Source: Gymnopus androsaceus JB14
Lineage: Eukaryota > Basidiomycota > Agaricomycetes > Agaricales > Omphalotaceae
DNA: 64,000 bases
Assembly (NCBI GenBank): GCA_009733575.1
Contig: ML769407.1
Location: 1 to 64,000 of the forward strand
Reading direction: 5' to 3'
Shown here piece after piece: positions 1-11,248 of the stretch; within the stretch, counting starts at the first letter, position 1; each line of letters begins with the position of its first letter. The translations under genes were made by a program, and so were the position numbers. A model generated the notes under the pieces. The model saw only the letters and a list, made by a program, of their open reading frames with translations, was not told the DNA's origin and did not search any database.

Positions 1-88
1 CGAGTGCGCAGTTGAGTAGAGCACCTTTGTCGAAATGAAGGTGGTCGAGGATGGATTCTACCAGTTCGTTGGGGATTGGTTTCACCAT
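1..88 (-). CDS. F-box protein, 5' end only (partial)
   Basis: Reading leftward from an ATG at 88 in a good fungal context (ACCATGG) gives 29 codons and then the window ends. The peptide begins MVKPIPNELVESILDHLHFD and continues with a Leu/Cys-rich stretch. The IPNELVESILDHL pattern matches the first helix of the F-box, and many basidiomycete F-box proteins start within a few residues of it. Such proteins recruit substrates to SCF ubiquitin ligases through Skp1. The substrate-binding part lies outside the window, so no target can be inferred. The call rests on this short motif alone. Confidence 0.6.
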   Translation of the reverse strand, partial: MVKPIPNELVESILDHLHFDKGALLNCAL

Positions 89-838
89 GGTGGGTCGTGA
101 TAAAACGATCAGTTACAGACGAACATTTAACGACGAGTAACATCAGATGGATGTCCATCACCAGCAGAGCCTCGAAGCAGAGTCACGGCTGGAGCCGCGA
201 AAAAGAATAAAGCTACGAGGCAACGGGCAGAAGCAACGGAGCACCTCATATGCCCGGTAAGCAAGGTAATAGCCTCTGGAATGGGGGTATTGGTTAAAGA
301 AGGATCCGTTATAAGTATCACGGTAGCGCAATAAAAGCTGGATAAATCCAGCGAACTTTATTATTATAGTAATAACGCATGATATCGGAAGTTATGATAT
401 TACCCCATGATGGTAACATGTAAACATACTTAATGTAGGATAGATATACTTACTAGTACTAAACATAGAGTACTAATGAGTTTACTGGCGCGAGTCGGGA
501 TGAAGCACGATATGGACCAGATCCATTGGGAATCAATGTATACAGTGTATTCAACATTCTTATAATATTTATTTAACCACTCATTCCATGGTTATTCCAC
601 GATATGTCTTCCTGTCACTGAGCTCATTGCATAAAACATGGGCATGTCTCAATCCTATTGATCCAAATCCAAAAACAAGAGACCCCATGGATGTGAAAGA
701 TCTATGGGAGTACATAGAGGAGGAGGTTGTTGAATATTGCTGTGTTTGATGACCACAATCCGTACAGACAATGTTACTTCAAGTTATTTGCATTGTGCCT
801 CCTGAGTAAAGCCTTAGTGTCGGCTTGACAAAAATCAT
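89..838. other. Intergenic, no gene seen
   Basis: AT-rich DNA between the F-box start and the tRNA. Both strands have only short open frames with no recognisable motif. The first part should hold the promoter of the leftward F-box gene. Confidence 0.6.
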
Positions 839-936
839 GACAAGAGTGGGATTTGAACCCACGCGGACATTCGCCCATGAGAAGGAAGCTCCTAACCAGC
901 TTGAGTCACACGCCTTAACCGCTCGGCCATCTTGCC
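839..936 (-). tRNA. tRNA-Leu(CAA) with intron
   Basis: The reverse strand folds as a class II tRNA. The acceptor stem is GGCAAGA paired with TCTTGTC (one G-U), the D-arm carries the box-A-like GGCCGAGCGGTTAAGGC, and the T-arm is GTGGG/CCCAC with loop TTCAAAT. A long variable arm is present, as in Leu and Ser tRNAs. The anticodon loop begins CT-CAA-G, so the anticodon is CAA. The stem TGTGA pairs with TCATG (two G-U) only after removal of about 18 nt directly 3' of position 37, the canonical place for a tRNA intron. Leu(CAA) genes have an intron here in many fungi. Confidence 0.9.
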
Positions 937-3029
937 AATATCAACTAGCCGTTTTCTTCTTTCCTCCTGACTATCACTATTAAGGTCGCAGTGATTTAAG
1001 TCCAGAGAATATTTTTCTGTTTTGGCTTGTCAGCTCTTCTTCCATCTCGTCAGCAAGAGGTCAAATTAGAATGCAGAACGACGACCCATGGCCATGGCAT
1101 CTTCCAGACCCAGAAGTAAATCAGGGCGAATATATATGTCTCGACCACGGCCGTATCGTAATATGGCAATCCTTTCACATTCCTTTCACACATTCGCATT
1201 CCAGTAATTCTGAAACCAAGTCCTCCTGATGTGAGTCGTGCCTTCAATTCTAATAGTATGTATATTGTAATCGAGTGTACTAAGTATCTTGTCAAATCAA
1301 CGTGAGAGTCTTCCAAGAGTCTTCTTCCGTTTCTGATAGTTGTTCAAGGTCGGATATGAGTTGGATGCAAGTAATTTCTACTATAGGGTTAATTCAAGTA
1401 AGTGAAGAGGTTCTTTAAAGGTTCACAATTGACTGATGACGAAAGTCTTTTTTGGGCCTCGAAATTAATGTTCAGTCAGCAGACATATATGTATGTAAAA
1501 TTATCATTGACCAGGGTCCAGGTTGTGACCAGCAGGGAGCTCTAACCAGGAACAGAGTCAAATTCAAATCAAGATATTATTGGAATATGCGCTGTTAGTC
1601 CAATTAATTCAATGGCAGGTTTCCAAATATTGGAATAAGTACTGTAAGTTTTCAAACAGTATATACTCAGGTAACTGAGTCAGGTTAGCTCCTTTCTTGA
1701 GTATGTATTTTGTCCAACCTCCTCCTGAGTCCGGACTTGACATTGTCAGCGTGGTTCTCAGCATCTGTCGGAAGGGCAAGTTGTTCTGACAAGTTCGAAA
1801 CAGAAAAGATACAGGGGCAGCAGACCCTAGAACCATTGGCCACACGAAATTCAAGGGACAGTCAGATAGCAGGCACCACACAAAAGTTGATAGATGATTG
1901 TTAAACGGACATATGTAGAGGGCGGACTTCTTTAGCATGCTCACCAGATGCTCCGAGACCAATAGTATAAGAACGCGCTCTGATTGTTCATACCAGTAGA
2001 ACTCCTTACTACCTCAAGCACAATGCTGTACAAATACAGATCTGTATGCACTCTTTTGTACTGTCTAACGAAATTCTTCACTCATTGGGTACAATATTTA
2101 TTGTAGCTCTCGACGCTGATTGCACTATCACTTTTTGTGAAAGTGTCCTTCGGTCAGTCAATAACCGTGAACTGCCTTTCTTCCGGCCAGGAAGGGGACT
2201 GCACAAGTTTTATACCTGCCTTTTGCAATTCTATCGCGAGCTCCGGAAATGCTACAGTACATTTAATTCGATCTCTCTGCTAGTAAAGGTCTACTAATAG
2301 GGGTATAACAGATCCTTCCTTTTGATAATATCGCTCGCTGCTTTAATACGCCTGACTTCGAATTCAAATGTATGTTTTCACATCTAATTATCTCTCTGTC
2401 CGATAGCTGTATGATCTCTGTAGGTGATTTCACCGCTTGGAACAATCTCCCAGCTCCCAATGGTAATGTACCAAATGGTGTCAATTGCGAGGCGACCATG
2501 CAGCTTATTTCCGAGCTTTGTCCCGCGGTGCGTCACACTAGCATAAAGTCCTAATTTGTATGATTCCTTACAACCTCGTGTGAGCAGGGTGGCAATGGTC
2601 AGGTTGTGGGTGCAAACTTTTTGTTCACTCTTGATCCAAATGCGGGAGAATGCACCCAAAATGAGGCAAATGGAAATCCCAGTTGACCAGAACCGGGAAC
2701 ATGTGCACAATTTTGTAATACGGACTGAGAAATTAATTTAGTTCAATATATGTTTTCTAAAAAAAATTCATCACAGATCATCAGTATGTAGAAATGCATT
2801 TTGAAATTTCAACAAAAAGAAGAGAAAAACATGAGGGACATTTGGTATTATGTTGCAGCCCTGAAGTAGCGTGTAATGTCATTCGGAAGGTCGTGTCCAA
2901 AGTTAAAAGCGTAGAGTAATGTTCTCTTATAGAGGTACAAAATTCTGGGATGAAACTGGTGCAGTTCCTTGGAGTAGCAGTATCCACCTCGGCACAGGAA
3001 GCGCTTGATCAAAAACGCCGCACACCTCG
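937..3029. other. Long intergenic stretch without a supported gene
   Basis: Open frames up to 117 codons occur on both strands but overlap one another, lack conserved motifs and show no convincing exon chain. I see nothing that can be called a gene. The stretch may include decayed repeats. Confidence 0.5.
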
Positions 3030-3526
3030 TCTATAATTAGGGATGCCCACTGTTCCCGTAGTACGGTGAGTACGGGTTACCGTTACGGATATGGACCCGT
3101 ACCGTCCGGCAATCTGGAGTTCATGCTACGGCACGGGTACGGGACGGATACTCACCCGTACATTCCGTATTGAGATATCCGGTACGGCTGTGTACGGGAA
3201 GTCACGGTCTTTTGTAAATTCAATGTACTTCGCCACATGCTGGTAGCCACATAGGGTCAGCCGTCACTGTAGAGCAAGTGGGAGACACAATTTTGCTCAG
3301 ACACTTGACAATTATTAGTTATTGCTTAACTGAATTGATAAAACTCATTATTTATTGATTATATATCATAAATTGAATTTGTGTCTGTTGTCCTGGGAAG
3401 AAAGCTACCTTCAAGCTGTAATATACCAAAGTATGTGATGAGTGGTGGTCCTGGTGGATGGAGAAAATCATTGAAATAAAATTAGCGCCTATCGTAAGCC
3501 ATTCATTTGACCCTGTATGTATAATA

Positions 3527-3940
3527 CACTGGGCTGGGTCCAAATTTTGGTGGTTGCAAAAGATAATGCAAAACGGCTTGTAATTGCTTAGATTTGGCAC
3601 CAGATTTAGTGCATTTGATAAACCATATTTAGCTAATCCAAAACTTGATGTGAAAGACATTCTTTTGCCTCAGAAAAATACAAGGCAAGCTAATATCTTT
3701 TGCAGCTGCAAAATGGTAGGCCTAGCAACTAATACAAATCACCATGACTACTATTTTACAGCTGCAAAAGACATTAGCTTGCCTTGTATTTTTCGGGGGC
3801 AAAAGAATGTCTTTTGCATCAAGTTTTGGATTAGCTAAATATGGTTTATCAAATGCACTAAATCTGGCACCAAATCTAATCAATTACAAGCTGTTTTGCA
3901 TTATCTTTTGCAACCACCAAAATTTGGACCCAGCCCAGTG
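3527..3940. mobile_element. Fold-back MITE with about 180-bp arms inside the outer hAT element
   Basis: The left terminus CACTGGGCTGGGTCCAAATT is mirrored at the right end by its reverse complement, finishing GGACCCAGCCCAGTG at 3940. The similarity continues inward for about 180 bp per arm with few mismatches and leaves a loop of roughly 50 bp near 3711-3762. The trinucleotide ATA occurs immediately outside both ends (3524-3526 and 3941-3943), a possible 3-bp target duplication. There is no coding capacity. The arms would form a long hairpin if transcribed. Confidence 0.8.
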
Positions 3941-4608
3941 ATACGGCCATGCTACGCCTGTAGTACCCGTACTGTATTCCATACATTCCATTGGACCTTT
4001 GAGCAGCAGTCCTATGTCCTACGGCACGGATACACAGTGTTCACCCTAAGGGTTAAGGCCTTAATGTTGTTAAGGCTTAATTAGGCTTAACATGAAGGGT
4101 TAAAGAATTTTTGGCAAGTTGTCAACAGACTAAGGCCTTAAGTGGCAGTGTCATTGGCCCCGGGCCAACTGCATCTTGAATTTTTATTTTCAGCAACTCG
4201 CACTGTATTGGCTTTCAAAAACTCATATTTTCCTTCATGTCCTCCAATCCTCTCTGGGATTGGGGAGAAACAAAATAGATATCACTATGGCTCTCACAGA
4301 TCAGAAGGATGAGATTCCTGATGACAGTGCAATAGAGATTGATTCAGGTGATGAGTACATAGAATAAAGCTTTATAGACTACTGTAAACCAATATAAGGG
4401 ACTATTGGAATTTACAGGAAATCTATTTTAACCCACATTACAACATACTTATGAATTTATGATATCAATAATCACAGGACATATTTGTGCATATACTCAC
4501 AGTAGCCACTTTACCATATGCATAGTAGCCACAGATATTCACATAGTACCCACTTTCCTGATATATGCACTGTGACATAGTCATTCTTACAGGTATAAAT
4601 ACAGTATG

Positions 4609-4691
4609 TACTCGCTATGTACGTAAGTGACCGGACATACCACGCCAGCCAAGCATATGCTAAGTCCGGTCACTTACGTACATAGCGAGTA
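4609..4691. repeat. Perfect 27-bp inverted repeat with 29-bp loop
   Basis: Positions 4609-4635 (starting TACTCGCTATGTACGTAAGT) are an exact reverse complement of 4665-4691. The spacer is 4636-4664. A related, imperfect half (GTACATAAGTGACCAGA) occurs near 31727-31743, so the arm belongs to a dispersed repeat family. This is probably a tiny fold-back element sitting inside the second hAT-like element. Confidence 0.8.
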
Positions 4692-4848
4692 GTTACTCAT
4701 GTACCTTACCCGTTTGCCTCAGGGCCCAGTCAAGGCCAAATGGCTATACAATCATTTAAACTCCTTTTATTATTTCTAACAGGGACTTTACAACTACCGC
4801 AGCCCCACTATGTGAAAAAATTGAAAAATGCAATTAAGCCTTAAACTT

Positions 4849-5982
4849 CATCAGCAAAAATGGTCTGGGCCCTGGGTTATCAAAGGCTTTCCTTTGGGTG
4901 CCTAGGTCCCCTAGGTCACCTAGGCTGCCCAGGTCATCCAGGTTTATCCCTTTTTCCTTGGCCTTTTCAGGTGATTATAGGTAACCTATGTCAACCTGAG
5001 GTAGCCTGAGCTAACCTGAGTGAACCTGAGTAAACCTGGGGCAGCCTGAGCAACCTGAGGTAGCCTGAGGGTGCCTATCATAAGTAGTGGTATCCAAAAA
5101 ACATCTTAGTTATCTCATTATTCACCTGTCTTTATACTTAGTCTTATCACTCAATGTTGCTCAACTTATACTATTTCATTGTTCTTATTGGACTCACTTA
5201 ATGTATTCTAATATCTTATTAGAAGAAGCTTCTTAATATCTTATTGACCTTAACTTACATCTCGGAACAGCTCACTTAAGTTATTCAGACTCATGTTTAA
5301 GTGTAGCAAGCTTAGGAGGTCAACTGTTATATTCTTGATGAATATGATTTGACCCCATCAACAGGTTTTTGATTGTACGCAGTTCACAGGTGCCCACGCG
5401 GTTCAGCGCTTATTTAAGCACTTATTTCGTGCAATTACTTACAACTTTGATCTATAGATGATTTATCAAGCAAGGGGAATGTCTGCTTTTGATTACAGAA
5501 CATCTATATATTTAATAGCTTAAAACCCGAAGTTATTTAGGCTCTTTAGGTTGTATAAAATAAAACCAAGTTTCAGACTGTCTCAGGTTGCCTCAGGTTG
5601 CTTTGGTTTCCTCAGGCTTCCTCAGGTTCACCCAGGTTAGCCCTATGGGGTGACTTCAGGGTACCCTAGAGGGTAGTCTGCATTAACCTGAGTTGCCCTG
5701 GTTGCCCAGGCTACATCAGCAAAACCTGGGTGAACTGTGGATTGCTGTGGATTGCTGTGGATTGCTGTGGATTGCTGTGGGTTGCTGTACAGCACTGTAC
5801 AGAAGCCCCAATACAATCCACAGAAGCCACAGAGCTGTCCAGTTCTGTACAGAGGGGGACCTTGCTGTGGGATCACCCAGGTTCTGCTGATGTACCCAGG
5901 CTACCTGAGGTCAATCTATAGGGTAACCTCAGGTCACCCAGGCTACCTAGGCTATCTCAGGCCCAGAGCATTTTTGCTGATG
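4849..5982. mobile_element. Palindromic CATCAGC-type element inside the second hAT-like element
   Basis: The left end CATCAGCAAAAATGGTCTGG (4849 onward) and the right end, which ends AGCATTTTTGCTGATG at 5982, form an inverted pair of about 23 bp with a single mismatch. The left subterminal DNA (4900-5075) is a degenerate roughly 12-mer array of ACCTGAG/GCCTGAG units. The right side (5580-5960) carries the complementary CCTCAGG/CCCAGG units, so the whole element can fold on itself. The target duplication is unclear. No protein is encoded. Confidence 0.7.
5712..5894. mobile_element. Small CATCAGC-type MITE flanked by TA
   Basis: The element spans 5714-5892 (179 bp). The left end CATCAGCAAAACCTGGGTGA and the right end CACCCAGGTTCTGCTGATG are inverted copies, and TA dinucleotides lie directly outside both ends. 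The left half holds 4-5 head-to-tail copies of the 10-mer ATTGCTGTGG (5738-5790), mirrored by CCACAG units on the right. Related elements lie at 33260-33525 and 33724-34000, and the larger palindrome around it shares the CATCAGC end. Confidence 0.75.
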
Positions 5983-6767
5983 TTGGCCTTAACAGTTAAG
6001 CCTTAAAATTTTTCAAACCTTGATTTAAGGCCTTAAGGGCAAACACTGCGGATACGGCTTCAAATGTACCGTAGCAAATCTCATAGGCTACGGCCATGCC
6101 CGTAACATACAGTGGGCATCCCTATCTATAATCACCCATCCCATCCCAACTCACACATCTGAGTCCTCCCAAGTTCTAACAAATATACACTCGTCCAACC
6201 GTCCGACTCCCCATTCCGAGTCTAGTTTTATCATAATTCCCAACTTAGATGAAAACTTGCATCAGACAAGACCCACACACCATGCTGAATCCATGCAATC
6301 CACTGCATCCTCCCTCCATCATGACCACAGTACGAATCACTTTATACTTCAAATCTTCTTCATCCTTGTCCACATTCCATACCGCGCCAGAGGACCAGTG
6401 TACAGAGTCAGGGAAGTCACCATGACGGAAAAGATGAGCGCTTTGCCTGGGTGTTCTACGGGAATTTCATTTCTAGTTGTTGCAGGTGAAGGGCATTGTG
6501 AAGGTCCTGATGTCACCAAAAGCACAATCCTTCTCTGCTTCTTCGCTTCAACATCTGCATCACCCTTTGCACCTATCCCTTTCTCTCCTTGTGGCGGCCC
6601 ATGTACGTTGTCTGCGGTCTGCGTGCTTCAACTGAATGGTCCACACGATTGTCTTCAGATCCAAAAACTCCAATGCAAAAGAGACCTCAAAATCGTAACA
6701 AGTTTCTCGAAGTCAACTTACCACTAATGCCCTAAGTCCATTGGTCGATGGGTTGACGCCAGCAAAG

Positions 6768-7428
6768 ATGTTAGCCGCAACTTTGATCACAACCATCAAA
6801 CGCACGAAGGCATACCTCGAGGTTACATTAAAATTGCGTGAGGTTCTTCTTTCTCGAACTCGTACCCCGGGCGCCGTGGAATTCCTTAGACCCGTTGATG
6901 AGTGGCGTAGATTGCTGGGTTTAGAACTGCATGGAACGAAAGTCAATACGAGAGCAACAAAAATACGTCAAAAAGTCATCAATGAAATCCAAGAAATTTT
7001 GAATGTGAATGAATTCTTGGTGTGTATCTCTTCGCTCATATTCACAATCCTCACCTTGTCCTCACCTCTCATGTGTATACGTGTACAGCCCTCTATTGAT
7101 CTTTCCAACCTCCAAGCTATCATCCCTTCTTGGAATGGTCCGGAGTTTCCGCGCGCGATTCCAGATGAAACTTGTCGTGAAATTCTGGCAGAGATATTTC
7201 AAGTTGCTATCTCTTTCAAGTTCGAGGTTCTGCTTGCCGACAGGTTCCTCTATGAGCTTCAACCACAACAATGTGGAGTCTGGAGAGCTTATTGGCAAGC
7301 TGGATGCATCATCGCACGGGGATCGGTATCACAAAGTGAAGGAGGTTATGCCAGGGTTCAAGTTCAATACGTTCATGGATGGAAAGGTCCGAAAGGACAT
7401 CGGCTTTGACTTTCGTTTTGGGTCTTGA
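6768..7428 (+). CDS. Unrecognised protein, at least two exons, frame break near 7240
   Basis: From an ATG at 6768 the frame runs through a peptide containing RTRTPGAVEFLRPVDEWRRL to an exon end at 7004. A GT-AG intron at 7005-7088 (gtgaat...gtacag, 84 nt) leads in phase 0 to an exon starting PSIDLSNLQAIIPSWNG. Around 7240 the plausible coding frame changes. Downstream the frame ending MDGKVRKDIGFDFRFGS at 7428 looks more protein-like than the continuation of the first frame to 7409. Either a further small intron or an indel lies there. The mix of charged helices and a C-terminal tail has no family signature I recognise. The start is not secure, since the frame stays open upstream to 6741. Confidence 0.4.
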
Positions 7429-8062
7429 GATATCGTCATTCGTCAACGGAGTATCTATACCCTATATCGAGTGATGTGCGGCTGGAAACGGATGCCTATA
7501 ACATCGCAAAGCACTCATAATCCTTTGACAACTCGCACCGTTAGAGACCCCTTCATACGATATTGTTGACGTCGCTGAATATCATGTTGCCTACAATTAC
7601 TATATTAGCACCTTTGCAGACTTTTTTAGACGCGCACCTGTGCTTCCGCATTTGTAGATTTTTACAGTACGTTTATCAACTTCTTCGTTGCTCGGGCAGG
7701 AATTTTAACTGTCTCGGGTCTATGATATATCTTGGGAGGTAAGCATCCGTAACACATAACATAGCTGAACATCACTTCAAAATGGTACAGTAATTCATGA
7801 TCAGGACGTTTAGCCTACTCGGAGCATGAGATGCTGACGAGATGCAAACCAGACCACGGTGTAGGCATGAAGACTCAGGTTGGCGAATGGCAACCAAACC
7901 CGCAATTTTTGACATAATTTATGTATTTATGCATTTGATGAGGAGTTTTCACCCCTTATGCTGACTGATCATAGTAATTCCCGAAGGACTCGATGGGAAG
8001 TGCAGTGTATCTGTATTATCATAATGTGACACGACAGCATTTATCTCCACCACTCGAAATAA
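7429..8062. other. Intergenic, no gene seen
   Basis: AT-rich spacer between a rightward and a leftward gene, expected to hold two 3' untranslated regions. No motif recognised. Confidence 0.5.
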
Positions 8063-9530
8063 TCACTTTCGAACAATATACATGAAGCCATCAAATCCCC
8101 TTTCACCAACTGTAGCAATTGTCGTCGCTTCAATTTCCATATCTCCTTTTAAATCAGCCAAAAGTTGTCTAGTGCCATCTACAAAATGAAGTAGATCCTC
8201 GTCAGTGACGCTCAGGTCACTGACTAGTCCGAAAAATACGACGTTGTCCACGAGCTATAGAAGAGACAGGAAGTCACAGGATCATCAACACGAGAAGCAG
8301 TAGAGTGTAGATAAAATAACGTACAATCACACCGCCCTTTTTCACGAGACGCTTGGCTTCAGTGAAATACTTGGGGTACGATGCCTTGTCAGCGTCGATA
8401 AAGATCAAGTCGAACGGGACATCGGGATGGAGATTCTCCATCGATTCGCCTGCGGGACCAACAGTGATTTTGCACTTGTCCTCAAGTCCAGCCTTGGCCA
8501 GATTTCTCTCTGGCGACCTTGTGAGAAAATCTCTTCAGAACTGAACAAAAGTTTCTGATGCGAAGTTGGCTCACCTTGACGTGTTTTTCATCTATCTCAA
8601 GGCTAATCAGTGTCCCTTCATCTGGAAGAGCTCTCCCCATCCAGATGGTAGAGTACCTAGTAAGTTATTAATTATCAATTGCGGATCTCTACTCTCGTCC
8701 GAGTCAATATCGGAACACACCCTCCCAGAGTCCCAACCTCCAAAATCCTCTTCGCTCCTATAGACCGAGCTATCAAATTTAAGAGCTTCCCTTGTGTAGC
8801 ACCGACAGCAATGTCAGGCAGTCCATGGTCGATACAATTCTTCACAGCAAAGTCCAAAACGTCGTCTTTGGCAATGAGAAACGAGTTGTGGTAACTCTCG
8901 GATTTTGTCCAGTCGACGATGGAGGTGGCGGCCGTGTAGTGAGCCTCCAACTTGTTCATAATGTATGGTAGCTAGATGAGGGAAAGATGAATCAGGTTGT
9001 GTTTCTGGTGTACTGGGTTATCGTTTGTCAAGCACTTTATACCACATCCTGAATAGTGTCTTCACACAATCAGTGCACAATGCAAACAGCCGAGTAGGGT
9101 ATGTCCTAGTGCAGGCCATCCGAAACAATTAGGTAGTTGGCGATTGAGTCAGCATAAAAATTCAAATGTACCGTATAGATAATAGAGAAGAGTAACCGCA
9201 GCCTGAGCATGGAGCCACCGTAGGCAGTTCTATATCATGAAGCTAAAGATAACAGCAATAACCTGCACTGTACCCGAAGTTGAATGAATAATCGACTCTC
9301 TTCTTCCATTCATTGGCCTACGCAAGCTCGCCCAAAAAGCAAAATGATACAGGCCAACAACTGATATGGTTCTCTGTCTCATCCATTGGAGGTCGGGAAG
9401 CTGTCAAAGCTGAAGCTGCGCCGCAAGTACTGAATGACCTTTGACTGTAGGCCATTAATCAAGTTAGTATTTACTCTGAAGATAAAAGACGACGCACATG
9501 CAGCAATTCGTAGCCTAGTGTGGGAGTGAA
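8051..9530. repeat. Tandem segmental duplication, copy 1 (methyltransferase plus its upstream region)
   Basis: Coding exons, introns and roughly 500 bp upstream of the methyltransferase start are recognisably the same as 11249-12540. Shared upstream landmarks include TCTTCCATTCATTGGCC (about 9301), GGTTCTCTGTCTCATCCATT and CTGAAGCTGCGCCGCAAGTA. Divergence is a few to about 15 percent with small indels, more in the upstream part than in the exons. Confidence 0.85.
8063..8959 (-). pseudogene. Class I (CCoAOMT-type) O-methyltransferase, copy 1, frame-broken
   Basis: SAM-dependent catechol-type O-methyltransferases transfer a methyl group to phenolic hydroxyls in the cytosol. There are four exons (8959-8721, 8656-8575, 8517-8325, 8254-8063) with GT-AG introns. 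Visible marks are the SAM-binding ILEVGTLGG near residue 75, FIDADKASYPKYF (acidic metal/SAM site) and VDNVVFFG near the C-terminal half. Exon lengths 239, 82, 193 and 192 sum to 706, not a multiple of 3. Compared with the intact neighbour, exon 3 has one extra base in 8498-8511 (ATTTCTCTCTGG versus ATTTTCTCTGG). An alternative acceptor a few bases in (GCCAGAG/AGA) would restore the frame at the cost of three residues, so loss of function is likely but not certain. Confidence 0.75.
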
Positions 9531-11102
9531 GAGGCTATTTATGGTGATAGTAGTCAAAGAATCAATTGTTGAATTGCGGGCTTGGGTGCCTATTCGATCA
9601 CACCGCCCAAAAAATTTGCGTTTTCATGACATGCACGTGGCTCTCTCTATTTCTGTGCGTCCAGCGGCGCGTATAGCTGCGAGAACGATAATCACGATAT
9701 TGACCACGCAAAAACCACATTCAGGTCAAGGACGCACGCGCGATCGTGCCCAAATCGTGCCCGCCAGTTCTGAGCTTCTGATGAATCATGGGCCGCCACT
9801 CATGATCAGTCCACATTTCTCGGTTTCAAGCTCTTACATTCCGCTCAGCCTCCGAGTCCTTTAAGCTAGTACTTCAGCAATGCCATGGATGCTTTTATGA
9901 CTGTGAAATAGAATACTTCTCCCATGGAGAGCTGAATAGCTAGGATTAGGCCATGTCTTGACAAACGAGCGCACCCGAACTCAGCCGACCTCGAACTCAC
10001 CTTTCCCTCCGAGCACTAGTAGGTCTTTAGTATGGCCCATTTTCATTGCTCTGACAGGATTACCTCCATCAACTGAGAATCAAGCGTATTGCACTGTTTC
10101 TGCCCTTGAAGCCTGAGTTGTCGATCTCAGGCTATCTTCTTAGATAGCGCAGTTACAGGGACTGTCATTTCAGCCCCCTCTCTTAGCTTCCTTCTACGCC
10201 ACTCCAAGAATGACAAGATTTCGAGAACTCTCCGCCTTCTGTTCAGAAATGGATCAAGGGCTTTCTCTCCAACTGTACCCCAGGATGTCTCTGAATCTCT
10301 CGTCCAAGGTGGACCTAGACCCGCAAATATAGACACTGTTTGTGCCACTGGGGCCATATCGGGGATCATAGACCCTTCGTAAACACAGAGTGGCACTGCA
10401 TCAGCGACCGTTTTCCAACCGGATCCAGACTCTGTGTTTGCCAGCGATTTGCATCCCGCGGGACGAACAGATAGTGCCGCTTGGTCCTTTCTCCCATGCA
10501 CTTGATTTCGGTGGCGATGGCAGTCTCTCTATTGTTGATGCTGCTGATCTACCTGGTTATGTCATTGTTTAAATTGCTCGCACTGCCTGGATAATTTTGG
10601 GTGGAGATAGCACACACCATTGGAATCTGATCACTGGAGAGTCACAGGTCGCCCAGGATTCGCTGGAGGTTGCGCTTACAGGAGCAGAATGAAGCATCCG
10701 GCGTAATCGGGAGTTTTGGAAGCTACCTCGTACTAGGGTCATTATAGTGCATGACGAGCCGTGGTTGAGCATAAAGGCACCGTTTTGGCCCGGTCACGTT
10801 GAATCCAAGTGATGTGATGAACGGAGATGGAACCTTGGTACCCAGGGAGTGCCAACTCTTTGCAGGAGTAAACGTCTACGACTTCATTAAGGTATACATA
10901 CTATCTCTTTTTCCAAAAGAGTGCCGTTGCATTTGAAACTGTATATACTACTCGAGCGTGAACGTGCCTACAGCAAATCAATGTAATTTTGAATCCGTAA
11001 TCGATACGATCTAACGTAGTACGTTCGAGTATGAGACCGCTACATTTCCATACCTTGAACTTGACATGTCACTGAGGCTTCTAAAGGCAGAATCAAAAAT
11101 TA
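9531..11102. other. Intergenic spacer between the two methyltransferase copies
   Basis: No supported gene. A 124-codon frame without an ATG (10127-10501, minus) has even codon use and an Arg-rich block (NRRRRVLEILSF), but no start, no exon partners and no family match. It may be a relic of an inserted element. The rest shows nothing recognisable. Confidence 0.4.
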
Positions 11103-11172
11103 TGGCTAACATGGGGATCGAGCCCAAAACCTTCGCGTCAATATTAGCACGACACAACTGAGCTACTTCTGA
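11103..11172 (-). pseudogene. Degenerate tRNA-like sequence (Ile(AAT)-like)
   Basis: The reverse strand contains TAGCTCAGTTG (box A/D-arm), GTGCTAATATTGACG (an anticodon-loop-like CT-AAT-AT) and GGGCTCGATCCCC (box B/T-arm), ending in GTTAGCCA. The spacing is tRNA-like, but the anticodon stem and acceptor stem do not pair properly. I read it as a dead tRNA or a tRNA-derived repeat. Confidence 0.3.
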
Positions 11173-11248
11173 GCTACTTAGTTGGGGGCCTCAAGGCTGA
11201 GCGCAAGGCTGATGCATCAAATTGATACCGTCTATGTTATTATCTCCC

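Larger units (their letters stand above)
4027..6056. mobile_element. Second hAT-like element nested in the first
   Basis: The element spans 4035-6048 (about 2.0 kb). The left end CAGTGTTCACCCTAAGGGTT is mirrored on the right, where the top strand reads AAGGCCTTAAGGGCAAACACTG. Both ends continue into AAGGCCTTAA-rich subterminal DNA. The flanking octamers are CGGATACA (4027-4034) and CGGATACG (6049-6056), an 8-bp target duplication with one mismatch. The target is itself part of the outer element's repetitive CGG-ATAC DNA, which fixes the order of insertion. No transposase frame is present. Confidence 0.8.
3030..6132. mobile_element. hAT-like non-autonomous DNA transposon with 8-bp target duplication (outermost of a nest)
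   Basis: The element spans 3038-6124. It begins TAGGGATGCCCACTGT and ends with the inverse ACAGTGGGCATCCCTA, and it is flanked by the identical 8-mer TCTATAAT at 3030-3037 and 6125-6132. An 8-bp target duplication plus TAGGG/CAGGG-type termini is the hallmark of the hAT superfamily. Subterminal DNA at both ends is full of CGGGTA/CCGTAC-type motifs, as expected for transposase binding regions. No transposase frame is present, so movement would need a helper. About 2.4 kb of its length is made of other elements inserted into it (listed separately). Confidence 0.85.

Noticed and set aside
5738..5790. CRISPR-like or microsatellite array of ATTGCTGTGG
   Set aside because: Units are contiguous 10-mers without spacers and are mirrored within a MITE; not a CRISPR array.
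10127..10501. 124-codon leftward frame that might be a transposon fragment
   Set aside because: Even codon use, but no ATG and no conserved reverse-transcriptase or transposase residues that I can point to.
11103..11172. A working tRNA-Ile(AAT) gene
   Set aside because: Box A- and box B-like words are present, but anticodon and acceptor stems do not pair. Kept only as a degenerate tRNA.
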